64,000 bases of DNA, taken from NCBI GenBank assembly GCA_048594885.1, contig JBMDXB010000018.1, positions 62,001 through 126,000 on the forward strand. Reading direction: 5' to 3'. Below, in pieces: positions 7,752 to 16,361 of the stretch. The notes beneath the pieces were generated by a model that was given only the letters and a program-made list of their open reading frames with translations, did no database searches and was not told the origin of the DNA. Source of the DNA: JBMDXB01 sp048594885. GTDB taxonomy: Bacteria > Acidobacteriota > Vicinamibacteria > Vicinamibacterales > 2-12-FULL-66-21. Both the position numbers and the translations under genes were made by a program. Every line of letters starts with the position of its first letter. Within the stretch, counting starts at the first letter, position 1.

Positions 7752-8756
7752 TTACTTCTCGATTTCTCTGCACACCGCTTCGGTGAACTCCGTCGTCGAG
7801 GCGGTGCCTCCGAGATCCCGCGTCCGCACGCGGCCGTCCGTCAGCACGCGCGTGAGGGCGCCGCGGATGCGGCCGGCGCGATCCCGCTCGCCGAGGTGTT
7901 CGAGCATCATCAGTGCCGACAGCAGCAGCGCCGTCGGGTTCGCGAGATTCTTGTCGGCGATGTCGGGCGCGCTGCCGTGCACCGCCTCGAACACCGCGCA
8001 ATCGAGCCCCATGTTCGCGCCCGGCACGACGCCCAGCCCGCCGACCAGTCCGGCGCACAGGTCCGACACGATGTCGCCGTAGAGATTCGGCAGCAGCAGC
8101 ACGTCGAACTTCTCCGGGTGCATGACGAGCTGCATGCAGACGGCGTCGACGATCCGCTCGTCGTAGGTGATGTCGGCGTAATCGCGCGCGACGGTGCGCG
8201 TGCTCTCGAGGAAGAGCCCGTCACCGAGCTTCATGATGTTGGCCTTGTGGATGGCCGTGACGCGGCGCCGCCCGTTCGTGCGCGCGTAGTCGAACGCGAA
8301 CTTGGCGATCCGCGTCGAGGCCCGCTCCGTGATGATTTTCAGGCTCTCGACGACGCCCGGGATCACTTCGTGCTCGAGGCCCGAGTAGAGGTCCTCGGTG
8401 TTCTCGCGGACGATGATCAGGTCGACGTCGGCGAAGCGGCTCTCGACGCCGGGGAGATTGCGCACCGGACGCAGGTTCGCATACAAGTCGAGCGCCTTGC
8501 GGAGGCCGACGTTCACGCTCGTGAAGCCCTCCGCAATGGGGGTCGTGACCGGCCCCTTCAGCGCGACCTTGTTCCGGCGGATCGACTCGAGCAGGTCCGC
8601 CGGCAGCGACTGGTTGTAGCGCTTGAACGCCGTGACGCCCGCGTCGTGGCGCTCCCACTGCACGTCGACGGCCGCCGCCTTGAAGATGCGCACGACCGCT
8701 TCGGTGACTTCCGGCCCGATGCCGTCTCCAGGGATCAGTGTGATGACGTGTGGCAT
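7752..8756 (-). CDS. Isocitrate/isopropylmalate dehydrogenase family, probably NAD-dependent isocitrate dehydrogenase
   Basis: 334 residues starting MPHVITLIPGDGIGPEV at 8756; the longer open frame to 8990 lacks family similarity. Visible motifs: substrate-loop arginines in LYANLRPVRNLPG, IVRENTEDLYSGLEHE, TAIHKANIMK (catalytic Lys), DAVCMQLVMHPEKFDVLLLPNLYGDI (metal-binding Asp), and the coenzyme site AVHGSAPDIADKNLANPTA. The Asp in APDIADK rather than the Lys/Tyr residues typical of NADP enzymes favours NAD. Family members act on isocitrate, isopropylmalate, homoisocitrate or tartrate; YSGLEHE fits isocitrate dehydrogenase of the short NAD-linked type. Function would be the TCA-cycle oxidation to 2-oxoglutarate. 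Confidence 0.87.
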   Translation of the reverse strand: MPHVITLIPGDGIGPEVTEAVVRIFKAAAVDVQWERHDAGVTAFKRYNQSLPADLLESIRRNKVALKGPVTTPIAEGFTSVNVGLRKALDLYANLRPVRNLPGVESRFADVDLIIVRENTEDLYSGLEHEVIPGVVESLKIITERASTRIAKFAFDYARTNGRRRVTAIHKANIMKLGDGLFLESTRTVARDYADITYDERIVDAVCMQLVMHPEKFDVLLLPNLYGDIVSDLCAGLVGGLGVVPGANMGLDCAVFEAVHGSAPDIADKNLANPTALLLSALMMLEHLGERDRAGRIRGALTRVLTDGRVRTRDLGGTASTTEFTEAVCREIEK

Positions 8757-8788
8757 AAAGAGACGATGGCAGGGCTGAACACCTTGCA

Positions 8789-8827
8789 CTACGGCAGCCG
8801 TAGTGCAGCCCTTCAGGGCTGCCGTAG
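8789..8827. repeat. Nested palindromic element, copy 1 of a dispersed 25-bp repeat
   Basis: Outer arms CTACGGCAGCC (8789-8799) and GGCTGCCGTAG (8817-8827) are perfect reverse complements, and the inner part holds the hairpin GCAGCCCTTCAGGGCTGC. The 25 bases 8800-8824 recur exactly, in reverse complement, at 61044-61068. The TGA stop of the GAF gene lies inside it (8813-8815). It could fold in RNA from either strand and act as a terminator or 3' stabiliser. Confidence 0.8.
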
Positions 8828-9277
8828 CCCTCCGATCTTCGGCGCCAGCAGCGCGGCAACCGATTCGAGCAGTTCGCGATCGGCATCGCCGAACGCGGCC
8901 GGCTGGTCGCTGTCGATGTCGATCTCGCCGAGGACGTCGGGTCCACGCATGATCGGCACGACGATTTCGGACTTCGTCTCCACGCTGCACGCCAGATATC
9001 TCGGGTCCGCGTTCACGTCGTCGACGACGATCGTCGCGCGCTCGGCGGCGGCGGCGCCGCAGATGCCGCGGCCGAGCGGAATGCGCGTGTGCGGCGACGG
9101 CTTGCCGAGAAACGGCCCGAGCACGAGCTCGTTGCCATGGAGCAGATAGATGCCGACCCAGGTGTAGTGCGGCAGCCGCTCCTTCAGCACGCGGACGGTC
9201 TTTTCCATCGCGCGTGCCGGCTGACGTTCGTTTTCGAGCTGTGCGCGAATGTCGTCGAGGATCGCGTGCTGCGGCAA
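8813..9277 (-). CDS. GAF-domain protein, free methionine-(R)-sulfoxide reductase-like
   Basis: 154 residues, one GAF domain. The pattern WVGIYLLHGNELVLGPFLGK, RIPLGRGICGAAAAER, VVDDVNADPRYLACSVETKSEIVVPI is that of fRMsr enzymes, which reduce free methionine-R-sulfoxide. Two of the three conserved cysteines are present (GICG and YLACS). The first, normally in a KxAC segment after GPFxGK, is replaced here by KPSPHTR. Since the ACS position corresponds to the catalytic Cys, activity is plausible with an altered disulfide relay; a pure ligand-sensing role is the alternative. The last residues and the stop are encoded in the palindromic element at 8789-8827. Confidence 0.85.
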   Translation of the reverse strand: MPQHAILDDIRAQLENERQPARAMEKTVRVLKERLPHYTWVGIYLLHGNELVLGPFLGKPSPHTRIPLGRGICGAAAAERATIVVDDVNADPRYLACSVETKSEIVVPIMRGPDVLGEIDIDSDQPAAFGDADRELLESVAALLAPKIGGLRQP

Positions 9278-9281
9278 TGCG

Positions 9282-9764
9282 TCAGTCCTTCAGTTCGAAG
9301 AAAAGCAGTGCCAACCCTCCCAGGATCGGCACCATCACGAGGGCCGTCGACGTGGCATGCAGACGGTTGAACTCGATGCGGCGCGGATCGTCCGCCGGCA
9401 GCGCGGACGGTGAGATGCCGTTCGTCGGCCGCAGCGAGGCGATCCGCGTCGAGACGACGAGTCCGGAGTACAACATCGCCGCCAGCATGACCGCCGCCAT
9501 AACGAACCGGATGCCGACATGGACCGGCCGCGGACCGAGAATTCTGCGAGCCAGAAGGCTGGTGAGGAGAACCGCCGCGCAGACGTAGCTGATGGTGTGC
9601 GCGCGCCGCAGCATCTCGCCAAACACCGCGCCGGCCACGCCGTCAGCGATCCTGTGCGAGCCGAGCACGTCGAAGATCGTCGGCGCCGCGATCGAGCCCA
9701 GCACGATGAGACCGCCGACCCAGACGGTCAGTGCCAGTACTGCGGCGTACCGCAACGCGAGCAT
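9282..9764 (-). CDS. DUF4149-like four-helix membrane protein
   Basis: 160 residues from the ATG at 9764 (MLALRYAAVLALTVWVGGLI). Hydrophobic segments lie near residues 3-27, 50-70, 80-105 and 135-157. The first helix carries the WVGG motif and a PTIFDVL segment follows, as in DUF4149/TMEM205-like proteins of unknown function. I rejected the upstream reading to 9803 because its added residues are polar and overlap the promoter of the divergent gene. Four bases separate its stop from the start of the GAF gene, so the two probably form an operon. Confidence 0.75.
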   Translation of the reverse strand: MLALRYAAVLALTVWVGGLIVLGSIAAPTIFDVLGSHRIADGVAGAVFGEMLRRAHTISYVCAAVLLTSLLARRILGPRPVHVGIRFVMAAVMLAAMLYSGLVVSTRIASLRPTNGISPSALPADDPRRIEFNRLHATSTALVMVPILGGLALLFFELKD

Positions 9765-9772
9765 CAAGTCAT

Positions 9773-9778
9773 TATAAT
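9773..9778 (+). promoter_or_regulatory. TATAAT -10 element, possibly leaderless
   Basis: A perfect TATAAT lies six bases before the GTG start (9785) of the YyaL-like gene. Transcription would begin at or next to the start codon. No ribosome-binding sequence fits in the gap. No good -35 hexamer is visible at the expected distance. The spacing is the same as at 46641-46646. Confidence 0.55.
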
Positions 9779-9784
9779 CACCGC

Positions 9785-11215
9785 GTGACCCTCGCCATTG
9801 CATGGCTGCCGTGGAGCGCGGACGCGTTCTCGCGCGCGCGCGACGAGCAGAAGCCAGTTCTGCTGTCGATTACGACGACGTGGTCGCAGCCGTGCCGCGA
9901 GATGGATCGGACGAGCTATGCCGATCCGGCGATCGCCTGTGCGATCACCGACGGCTTCGTCCCCGTACGCGTCGACGCCGACCGTCGCCCCGACATCTGC
10001 GAGCGCTACACCCTGGGTGGATGGCCAACAACTGCGTTTCTCACGCCCAACGGTGACATCCTCGGCGGCGGAACCTACATCGAGCCCGAACGCATGACCG
10101 ACGCGCTCGCGCGCGTACGCTCGGTGTGCGTCGCGGAATTTACCGGCGAAGAGAAGAACGGGAACCTTTTTTCTTCTTCAGACACAGAACAAAGTTCTCT
10201 CCTGCTCCCCTCCTCCTGTGATTCCGCGGAGTCGCTCTGGCGCGCGATCGTCAGCACCGTTGACGTCGATCACGGCGGCTTCGGCACGGCGCCGAAGTTC
10301 CCGCACACCGCGCCGCTGCACGTCGCGCTTGCGCGTCTTCGCCACGCTCGCGACGAGCAGCTCGAGTCGATCGTCACGCGAACGCTCGACGCGATGGGAT
10401 GGGGACCGCTCTACGACGAGATCGACGGCGGCTTCTTCCGCTTCTCCGCGGCGCGCGACTGGCAGCAGCCGCACCGCGAGAAGATGCTTGCCGTCAACGC
10501 CGCGCTGCTCGACGTCTATGTCGACGCAGCGGAGACGCTGAAGATCCCCCGCTTCGCCGGCCGGGCGGCCGATGTCGTGGAGTACGTGCAGCGGCGCCTT
10601 GCCGACACCGTGGACGGCGGCTGGTTCGGATCCGAGCGGAGCGGCGACGGCCACATCGACGATGTGTTCTATGCGGACGCGAATGCCGCGATGACGTCGG
10701 CCATGCTTCGCGCCGCACGCCTGCTGGACGACCGGGGTCTGCGGGAGTTCGCGCTCAAATCCCTCGAGCGGGTCCTCCTGGCGTGTTACCGGCCCGGACA
10801 CGGCGTCGCCCACTATTACGATGGCCAGTCGCGCGTCCGCGCGCTGCTCGTCGATCAGATCGCAATGGCGGAGGCCGCGCTCGACGCGTTCGAGACGACC
10901 GAAGACACGCCGTACGAGATGATGTCGGAGGAACTGGCGCATTATGCCGTCCGCGAGATGTGGGATGCCGACGCCGGCGGCTTCTTCGATCGCACCGTCG
11001 TCGACGGCGGCGAAGCCGTCGGCCTCATGCGCGTGCGGCTGAAGCCGTTCGTCACGAACTGCCGCGCCGCACGCCTCTTGAAGCGCCTGGCTGGCACGTC
11101 GGGCGACAGTGAATTCGCGCGCCTTGCGGATGCGACGCTCGCAGCCGCGGGAACCGCCGCAGGAGAGCAGGGGCCGCTCGCCGCGTACTACCTGCTCGCC
11201 GGCGGACGTGACTGA
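9785..11215 (+). CDS. YyaL/DUF255-family thioredoxin-like protein with (alpha/alpha)6-type domain
   Basis: 476 residues from GTG 9785. An N-terminal thioredoxin-like fold (about 1-110: WLPWSADAFSRARDEQKPVL, then GGWPTTAFLTPNG with the cis-Pro) is followed by an N-acylglucosamine 2-epimerase-like helical barrel (HGGFGTAPKFPH, GGGFFRFSAARDWQQPHREKML, GGWFGSERSGDGHIDD). Family members usually carry a C-x-x-C in the context WCHWCHVM; here it reads WSQPCREM, so only one cysteine remains and dithiol chemistry is unlikely. The family is also shorter here than its usual 600-700 residues. The biological role of the family is not well established. It lies 12 bases before the transketolase-like gene. 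Confidence 0.85.
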   Translation: MTLAIAWLPWSADAFSRARDEQKPVLLSITTTWSQPCREMDRTSYADPAIACAITDGFVPVRVDADRRPDICERYTLGGWPTTAFLTPNGDILGGGTYIEPERMTDALARVRSVCVAEFTGEEKNGNLFSSSDTEQSSLLLPSSCDSAESLWRAIVSTVDVDHGGFGTAPKFPHTAPLHVALARLRHARDEQLESIVTRTLDAMGWGPLYDEIDGGFFRFSAARDWQQPHREKMLAVNAALLDVYVDAAETLKIPRFAGRAADVVEYVQRRLADTVDGGWFGSERSGDGHIDDVFYADANAAMTSAMLRAARLLDDRGLREFALKSLERVLLACYRPGHGVAHYYDGQSRVRALLVDQIAMAEAALDAFETTEDTPYEMMSEELAHYAVREMWDADAGGFFDRTVVDGGEAVGLMRVRLKPFVTNCRAARLLKRLAGTSGDSEFARLADATLAAAGTAAGEQGPLAAYYLLAGGRD

Positions 11216-11227
11216 AGGGAAGCAGAG

Positions 11228-13501
11228 ATGATTCGAAGCGCGCTGGCGCGCCGTGCTCAGGCCCAGGACGAGCGGAACGTCCGGCTGCTGCGCGATACGC
11301 CGCTGATGTCGGACCGCATTCGCTCCGAAGTGCTGCCGCTCACGCTCAACCTGCAGAATTCGACGCTGGATCCCGCCGCCGACACTGTTTTCGGCGCGCT
11401 CGAGAAGACCGCCGCGCGCATCGCGATCGAGTCGCTGATCTCACTCGCGAAGGTGAACGACATCGATCATCTCGGCGGCGGCCTCGAGATCATCGGCCCC
11501 CTGCTGATGACGCTCGCAACCGTCGACTACGAGACGAAGCACTTCGCCATCGAGCACGGGCACACCAGCATCGGCTACTACTCGGCGTTGTCGGCGCTCG
11601 GCTTCCTGCCGCGCGAGCGGGTCGTCGAGAAATTCCGCCGCAGCCTCGACATCGCAGGCCATGTCTCGTGGGTCGCTGGCGGCACGCCGCTCGGCTCGGG
11701 ACGACTCGGCGTCATGGTGCCGGTCGCCACCGGACTCGCCCTCGGCCTCAAAGCGAACAAGGGGCGCGACGCGTTCGTGATCTGCCACTGCGGCGACGCG
11801 GGCTGGATCTCCGGCCAGGCGCTCGACGGGTTCAACGCCGCGACCTTCCACGGCGCGCCGGTCGCGTTCGTGATGCACCGCAACGGCATCCAGCTCTCGG
11901 GGACGACCGCGTGGGTCATGGACCGCGATCCCCGGCCGATTATCTCGAGCTTCGGCATCCGGATTCTCGAGATTCCGTCGCTGCACGATCGCGTGCGTCT
12001 CTTCGCCGCCTACGGCGAAGCCTACCGGCTGGCGCAGGAGGGGCACCCGTCGCTCATCTACCCGGTCGGCTTCGGATCCTCGGCGGGGACCGACGTGACC
12101 GTCAACGTCAGAGCGTTCGGCGAGCGACACGGGATTGCCGAAGAGACCGCCGAATTCGCCGGGCGTCACGGCGTCTCTCTCGACACGCCGGTGTGGATTC
12201 CCGGGTCACTCATGAGCTATCGCGACTCGCACGCGATGCTTCAGTGTCTCTTCTACGTCAACAACCTTCCCGGCGGCGAAGGGCATCACGACGGCGGCAT
12301 GAAGGGACGCGACGGCCAGAAGGCGCTGGCGAACCCGATGCTGCAGCTCACCGGCGAGGAGACGCGCGCGCTCGACTCGCTCCAGCGCGAGCCGCGCCGA
12401 ATCGTTGAGACGACCGCGCGTCCACCGAAGGGCACACCGAACCTCGTGCTCGCGGCCGACGACCTGAAAGACGTGAAGCTCCCCGGCCCCGACAAGCCGG
12501 TGTCCGCGCGAGCCGGAAGCGAGGCGGCGTACGCGGCGATCGCCAAGCGGTATCCGGACCGCTGCTTCTTCGTCTCCTGCGACCTCAATCCGTCGACGAA
12601 GCTCGGAAAGGCCGCCGGTCTGGTTCCGTCCGGCCACCAGTTCGAGATGAGCATCCAGGAGCAGGCGGCGTCGCTGATGAGCGATGGCCTGTCGTTCTCG
12701 TCGCACGGGCCGCAGCTCAACGCGTTTGCGACGTTTGCCGCGTTCATGGAAGGCATCGCGCGCGAGGGCTTCGAGATGTGGCGCTACCAGCGCAATCTCA
12801 ACGGCCTCAACGAGGGGTTGAACGTGCTCATGCACCTCTCGCACGTCGGCGCGTGCACGGGCCGCGATCACTTCTCGGGGTGGAGCCTCGACTGGATCAA
12901 CCTGGCGCTCGGCTACCTGCCGTTCCTCCGCCGGTTCTACGCGCCGGCCGACGCCCGCGCGGCCTTCGTCGCGGTCAGGGACGCCGCCGCCGGCTTCGGC
13001 GGACACATCGTCGCCATCCCGCGCGACAACCTGCCGATCCTGACGAAGGCTGATTCGTCCGATCCGGTCTGGAACGCCGCCGACGAGTGGACGCCGGTGA
13101 CGATCCTGCGTGAGCGCAGCGGCGCCGGCACGATCGTCCTGTCGATCGGCGCGCCGACGTTCATGGCCGTCGCGGCGAGCGATCGCGCTGAGGAGCAGGG
13201 GGTCGCCGCGGATGTGCACGTCGTCAACGGCTTCCCGCTTCCCGACGCGTACCTCCAGGAAATTGCCGGCCGCTACACACGCGTCATCACGCTCGAGGAC
13301 GGGTTGATTGGCAATCCGGCGTCGGGCATCAAAGGAGTCGCCGCGCTCGTCGCCGGCCAGCTGTATGGAAGCGGCGTCGAGATCGACCACTTCGGCATCA
13401 CTGACCCGCACGTCGCGCCGTCCGAGTCGTTCATGGAAGTGTGGGAGCACTACGGAATGTCGGAGGCAGCGCTCCTCGAGGCGCTTCTCGGCCGCGGATG
13501 A
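11228..13501 (+). CDS. Transketolase-like thiamine-diphosphate enzyme
   Basis: 757 residues, containing both transketolase halves. The ThDP-binding region is VICHCGDAGWISGQALDGFN near residue 190 (GDG-like motif with Ala) and continues to MHRNGIQLSGTT. The pyrimidine domain carries the catalytic Glu in FEMSIQEQAASLMSDG near 477, and the C-terminal transketolase domain includes TIVLSIGAPTFMAV and VITLEDGLIG. Members of this ThDP superfamily include transketolase, phosphoketolase and pyruvate dehydrogenase E1; the long insert around 330-420 and low similarity to TktA make the substrate uncertain. It probably acts on sugar phosphates or 2-oxoacids in the cytoplasm. AGGGAAGCAG upstream supplies the ribosome site for ATG 11228. 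Confidence 0.85.
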   Translation: MIRSALARRAQAQDERNVRLLRDTPLMSDRIRSEVLPLTLNLQNSTLDPAADTVFGALEKTAARIAIESLISLAKVNDIDHLGGGLEIIGPLLMTLATVDYETKHFAIEHGHTSIGYYSALSALGFLPRERVVEKFRRSLDIAGHVSWVAGGTPLGSGRLGVMVPVATGLALGLKANKGRDAFVICHCGDAGWISGQALDGFNAATFHGAPVAFVMHRNGIQLSGTTAWVMDRDPRPIISSFGIRILEIPSLHDRVRLFAAYGEAYRLAQEGHPSLIYPVGFGSSAGTDVTVNVRAFGERHGIAEETAEFAGRHGVSLDTPVWIPGSLMSYRDSHAMLQCLFYVNNLPGGEGHHDGGMKGRDGQKALANPMLQLTGEETRALDSLQREPRRIVETTARPPKGTPNLVLAADDLKDVKLPGPDKPVSARAGSEAAYAAIAKRYPDRCFFVSCDLNPSTKLGKAAGLVPSGHQFEMSIQEQAASLMSDGLSFSSHGPQLNAFATFAAFMEGIAREGFEMWRYQRNLNGLNEGLNVLMHLSHVGACTGRDHFSGWSLDWINLALGYLPFLRRFYAPADARAAFVAVRDAAAGFGGHIVAIPRDNLPILTKADSSDPVWNAADEWTPVTILRERSGAGTIVLSIGAPTFMAVAASDRAEEQGVAADVHVVNGFPLPDAYLQEIAGRYTRVITLEDGLIGNPASGIKGVAALVAGQLYGSGVEIDHFGITDPHVAPSESFMEVWEHYGMSEAALLEALLGRG

Positions 13502-13508
13502 CGGGCAA

Positions 13509-16361
13509 ATGAGGCAGGCCGTTGTCGCGGTTTTCGCCTGCCTTTGCGTGGGGCTGTCGCTCGTCGCGCAGCAAGGGGCGTCGCCGGCCGGTGTCCAGGA
13601 TCCCGCGTGGTCTCCCGATAGCCGCCGCCTGGCCTTCTCGTATCTCGATCGCATCTGGACGTCGTCGCCCGACGGCGGCCGCGCGCGGCCGTTGCGCCGC
13701 TCGTCGCCCGCAACCGAGCGCGATCCTGCGTGGTCGCCGGACGGACGGTCTATCGCTTTTGCCGCCGACACCGGCGACGGGTTCGACATCTACGTTTCTC
13801 CAGCCGACGGCGGGGAAGCGCGACGCATCACGGATGGCCGCACGAGTCGGTGGCCGTCGTGGACGCGTGACGGACGCATCGTGTTCTCGCGGCGCGACGG
13901 TTGGCTCTGGCGGCTGTTCGTCGTCTCGGCGACCGGCGGAGAAGCCACGCCGTTGTTCTCCGACACCGGAACCGCGGAGGACGAGCGCGAGGGACGCGTG
14001 TCACCCGACGGTAAACGCATCGCGTTCGTATCGGATCGCGAGAGCGAAGACGGCGACGCCGACGTGTGGGTCGCCGACATGCCTGCGTCCGGCACCCGCG
14101 TGCGCCGCACACGCGTCGTCCGCGCGCGCGGCGTCGAGCGCTTTCCGGCCTGGTCGCCGGACGGCTCGCGGGTCGCGTTCTACGCGGTGCGCGAAGGCCT
14201 CGGATCCGTGTGGGTCGCGCCGGTCGACGTGCGTGCGGCCGACGAGGGCCCGTCGCCGCGAATGCGGCCGGCGGAGCAGCCCGTCCTGGCGTCGCGGCGC
14301 GGCGGCATGCCCGCGTGGTCTCCCGACGGACGCAAGCTGATCATCGGCGAGATTCCACCGCCGGATCCCGCCTACAACGGCAACCCGCTGCGCAGCCTGG
14401 AGGAGACGCCGCCGCTCTTTGCCGACGCGTTCCGCCTCTGGGTTGTCGACGCGCCGATTCCCGTCGATTCTGGCGCACGCACCGTCACGCCCGCCGCGCC
14501 TGCCGACCGCTCGTTCACGGCCGCGTTCGATCGCGTGTGGGAGATGCTGCGCCAGATGTATTTCGCCGATGGCGCCTCCGCTGACCGCTGGCGCGAGCTC
14601 AAAGAACAGTACCGGCCGCGGGCCGCTGCCGCGCGCGATGCCGCAGCGCTCGAGGACGCCGTGGACGCGATGATAGCAGAGCAGCCGCTCATCAAGCCGG
14701 CGCTCACGTCGAATCGCGCTGTTGTCGTCTCCGGCCATCCGCTCGCCTCGCGCGCCGGCGCGCTCGCCCTCGACGAGGCGGGCAACATCGTCGACGCCGC
14801 TATCGCCGTCTCATTCGCTCTCGGCGTTGTCGAGCCCGACGCGTCGGGCATCGGCGGCGACGGCATGGCGCTCATCTGGCGCGAGGGCATGAGCGAGCCG
14901 GTGGCGATTGACTACAAGGACCAGGCTCCGATCAAGGCGACACGCGACAACCCGGTGTTGCAGCAAAGCACCGGAGACGGTCCCGCCGCGGCGAACATTC
15001 CCGGGGTCGTCGCCGGTCTCGATTACATGTTCAGGCGCTATGGCAGCGGCAGGGTCGCGTGGAAGGACCTGATCGCGCCGGCGATTACCTACGCGGAAGA
15101 AGGCTTCACGCTGGACGAGGCGCTGCCGACGTCGATCGCCGAAGGCCGCCGCTTCTTCGAGAAGTACGCTGAATCGAAGCGCATCTACCTGCCGGGCGGC
15201 AAGCTGCCGCGACCTGGCGATCGGTTCGTCAACCAGGACTACGCCGCGACCCTCCGCGCGATTGCCACCGACGGCGCCCAGACGTTCTATCGCGGGGCGA
15301 TCGCGCGCCGGATCGCTGACGACATGGCGCGGCACGGCGGCCTGATCACGATCGACGATCTCGCGCAGTATCGCGCGATCGAGCGGCGCCCGCTCTCCGG
15401 CCGGTATCGCGATCACGTCGTCTTTTCGTCGCCGCCTCCCGTCTCGAGCGGCCTGGCGCTGATCGAGACGCTGCAGATCCTCCAGAACTATCAGCCGCGC
15501 CCCAACGCGTCGTACGCGGCGGATGCCGACTACTTCCACTACGCGATCGAGTCCTGGAAGGCCCGCGATCAGGCACCGCGCATCGCCGATCCCGCGCTGT
15601 TCGGGGTAGACCTCGGGCCGCACCTCGACGTTGCGCATGCCGCCGCGTTGTTCAAGAAGATCGACCCGGCCAGAGCGTCGCGATACCCGATGGACGCGGA
15701 AGGCCGCGGCCGCGGCGGGCGTGGGGGCGGGCGCGGAACCGGCGCAGATCCGCCCGAGCGCATCGGCCGCGGCACCACGGCGTTCGCGGTGGCCGACGCG
15801 GACGGCAACATGATCGCCGTCACGCAAACGCTCAGCACGTGGGGCGGAACCTTCTATGTCTCCGAGGGGCTCGGCTTCCTCTACAACAACCACCTGCGGT
15901 TCGGCGGGCCTGGGGGCGCACCCGGCCGCTTTCTCCCGCTCGCGCGGTCTTCGTCCACGAGCGTGCCGACGCTCGTCTTCCGGAAGAACGGCGAGACGCT
16001 CTCATCGAGGCTTGCCGTGGCAGCCGCGGGCAACGCGTGGATCCCGGCGTCCGTTTACGACATCGTCCTGAACGTCGTCGACAGCGGCATGCCGGCGCAG
16101 AAAGCGATCGAGGCGCCGCGGTTCCTCGTCGGGCGCGATCCGATCGAGCCGGACGTCGGGCGGATGCAGATCGAGGACCGGATTCCGCGGTCCATCCTGC
16201 GGGACCTCATGTCACGAGGGCATCGCTTCCAGAAGATCGGCCGCAAGGGCGAGGTCCGCTACGGCTACGCGGCGGCCGTCGTCGTCGATCCTGCGTCGCG
16301 TCAGGTGCAGGGTGGCGCCGAGCCGCGCCGATCGCATGCCGCAGCTGCACCGCACAAATAA
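13509..16361 (+). CDS. Exported fusion: WD40-like beta-propeller, tricorn-C1-like segment and gamma-glutamyltransferase
   Basis: 950 residues from ATG 13509. A signal peptide (MRQAVVAVFACLCVGLSLVA) is followed by a TolB/PD40-type propeller (about 30-310) with repeated AWSPDGR / RVSPDGKRIAFVSDRE units. A segment near 335-390 (FDRVWEMLRQMYFADGASAD...WRELKEQYRP) resembles the tricorn/C-terminal-protease helical segment. From about 395 the protein is a gamma-glutamyltransferase: GIGGDGMALIW, AANIPGVVAGLDYM, and the autocatalytic/nucleophile Thr in RIGRGTTAFAVADADGNM, then TQTLSTWGGTFYV. It probably cleaves gamma-glutamyl compounds such as glutathione in the periplasm. The combination with a propeller and tricorn-like linker is unusual. 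Possible single-base errors joining two genes seem unlikely, as frame and composition are continuous. Confidence 0.85.
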   Translation: MRQAVVAVFACLCVGLSLVAQQGASPAGVQDPAWSPDSRRLAFSYLDRIWTSSPDGGRARPLRRSSPATERDPAWSPDGRSIAFAADTGDGFDIYVSPADGGEARRITDGRTSRWPSWTRDGRIVFSRRDGWLWRLFVVSATGGEATPLFSDTGTAEDEREGRVSPDGKRIAFVSDRESEDGDADVWVADMPASGTRVRRTRVVRARGVERFPAWSPDGSRVAFYAVREGLGSVWVAPVDVRAADEGPSPRMRPAEQPVLASRRGGMPAWSPDGRKLIIGEIPPPDPAYNGNPLRSLEETPPLFADAFRLWVVDAPIPVDSGARTVTPAAPADRSFTAAFDRVWEMLRQMYFADGASADRWRELKEQYRPRAAAARDAAALEDAVDAMIAEQPLIKPALTSNRAVVVSGHPLASRAGALALDEAGNIVDAAIAVSFALGVVEPDASGIGGDGMALIWREGMSEPVAIDYKDQAPIKATRDNPVLQQSTGDGPAAANIPGVVAGLDYMFRRYGSGRVAWKDLIAPAITYAEEGFTLDEALPTSIAEGRRFFEKYAESKRIYLPGGKLPRPGDRFVNQDYAATLRAIATDGAQTFYRGAIARRIADDMARHGGLITIDDLAQYRAIERRPLSGRYRDHVVFSSPPPVSSGLALIETLQILQNYQPRPNASYAADADYFHYAIESWKARDQAPRIADPALFGVDLGPHLDVAHAAALFKKIDPARASRYPMDAEGRGRGGRGGGRGTGADPPERIGRGTTAFAVADADGNMIAVTQTLSTWGGTFYVSEGLGFLYNNHLRFGGPGGAPGRFLPLARSSSTSVPTLVFRKNGETLSSRLAVAAAGNAWIPASVYDIVLNVVDSGMPAQKAIEAPRFLVGRDPIEPDVGRMQIEDRIPRSILRDLMSRGHRFQKIGRKGEVRYGYAAAVVVDPASRQVQGGAEPRRSHAAAAPHK

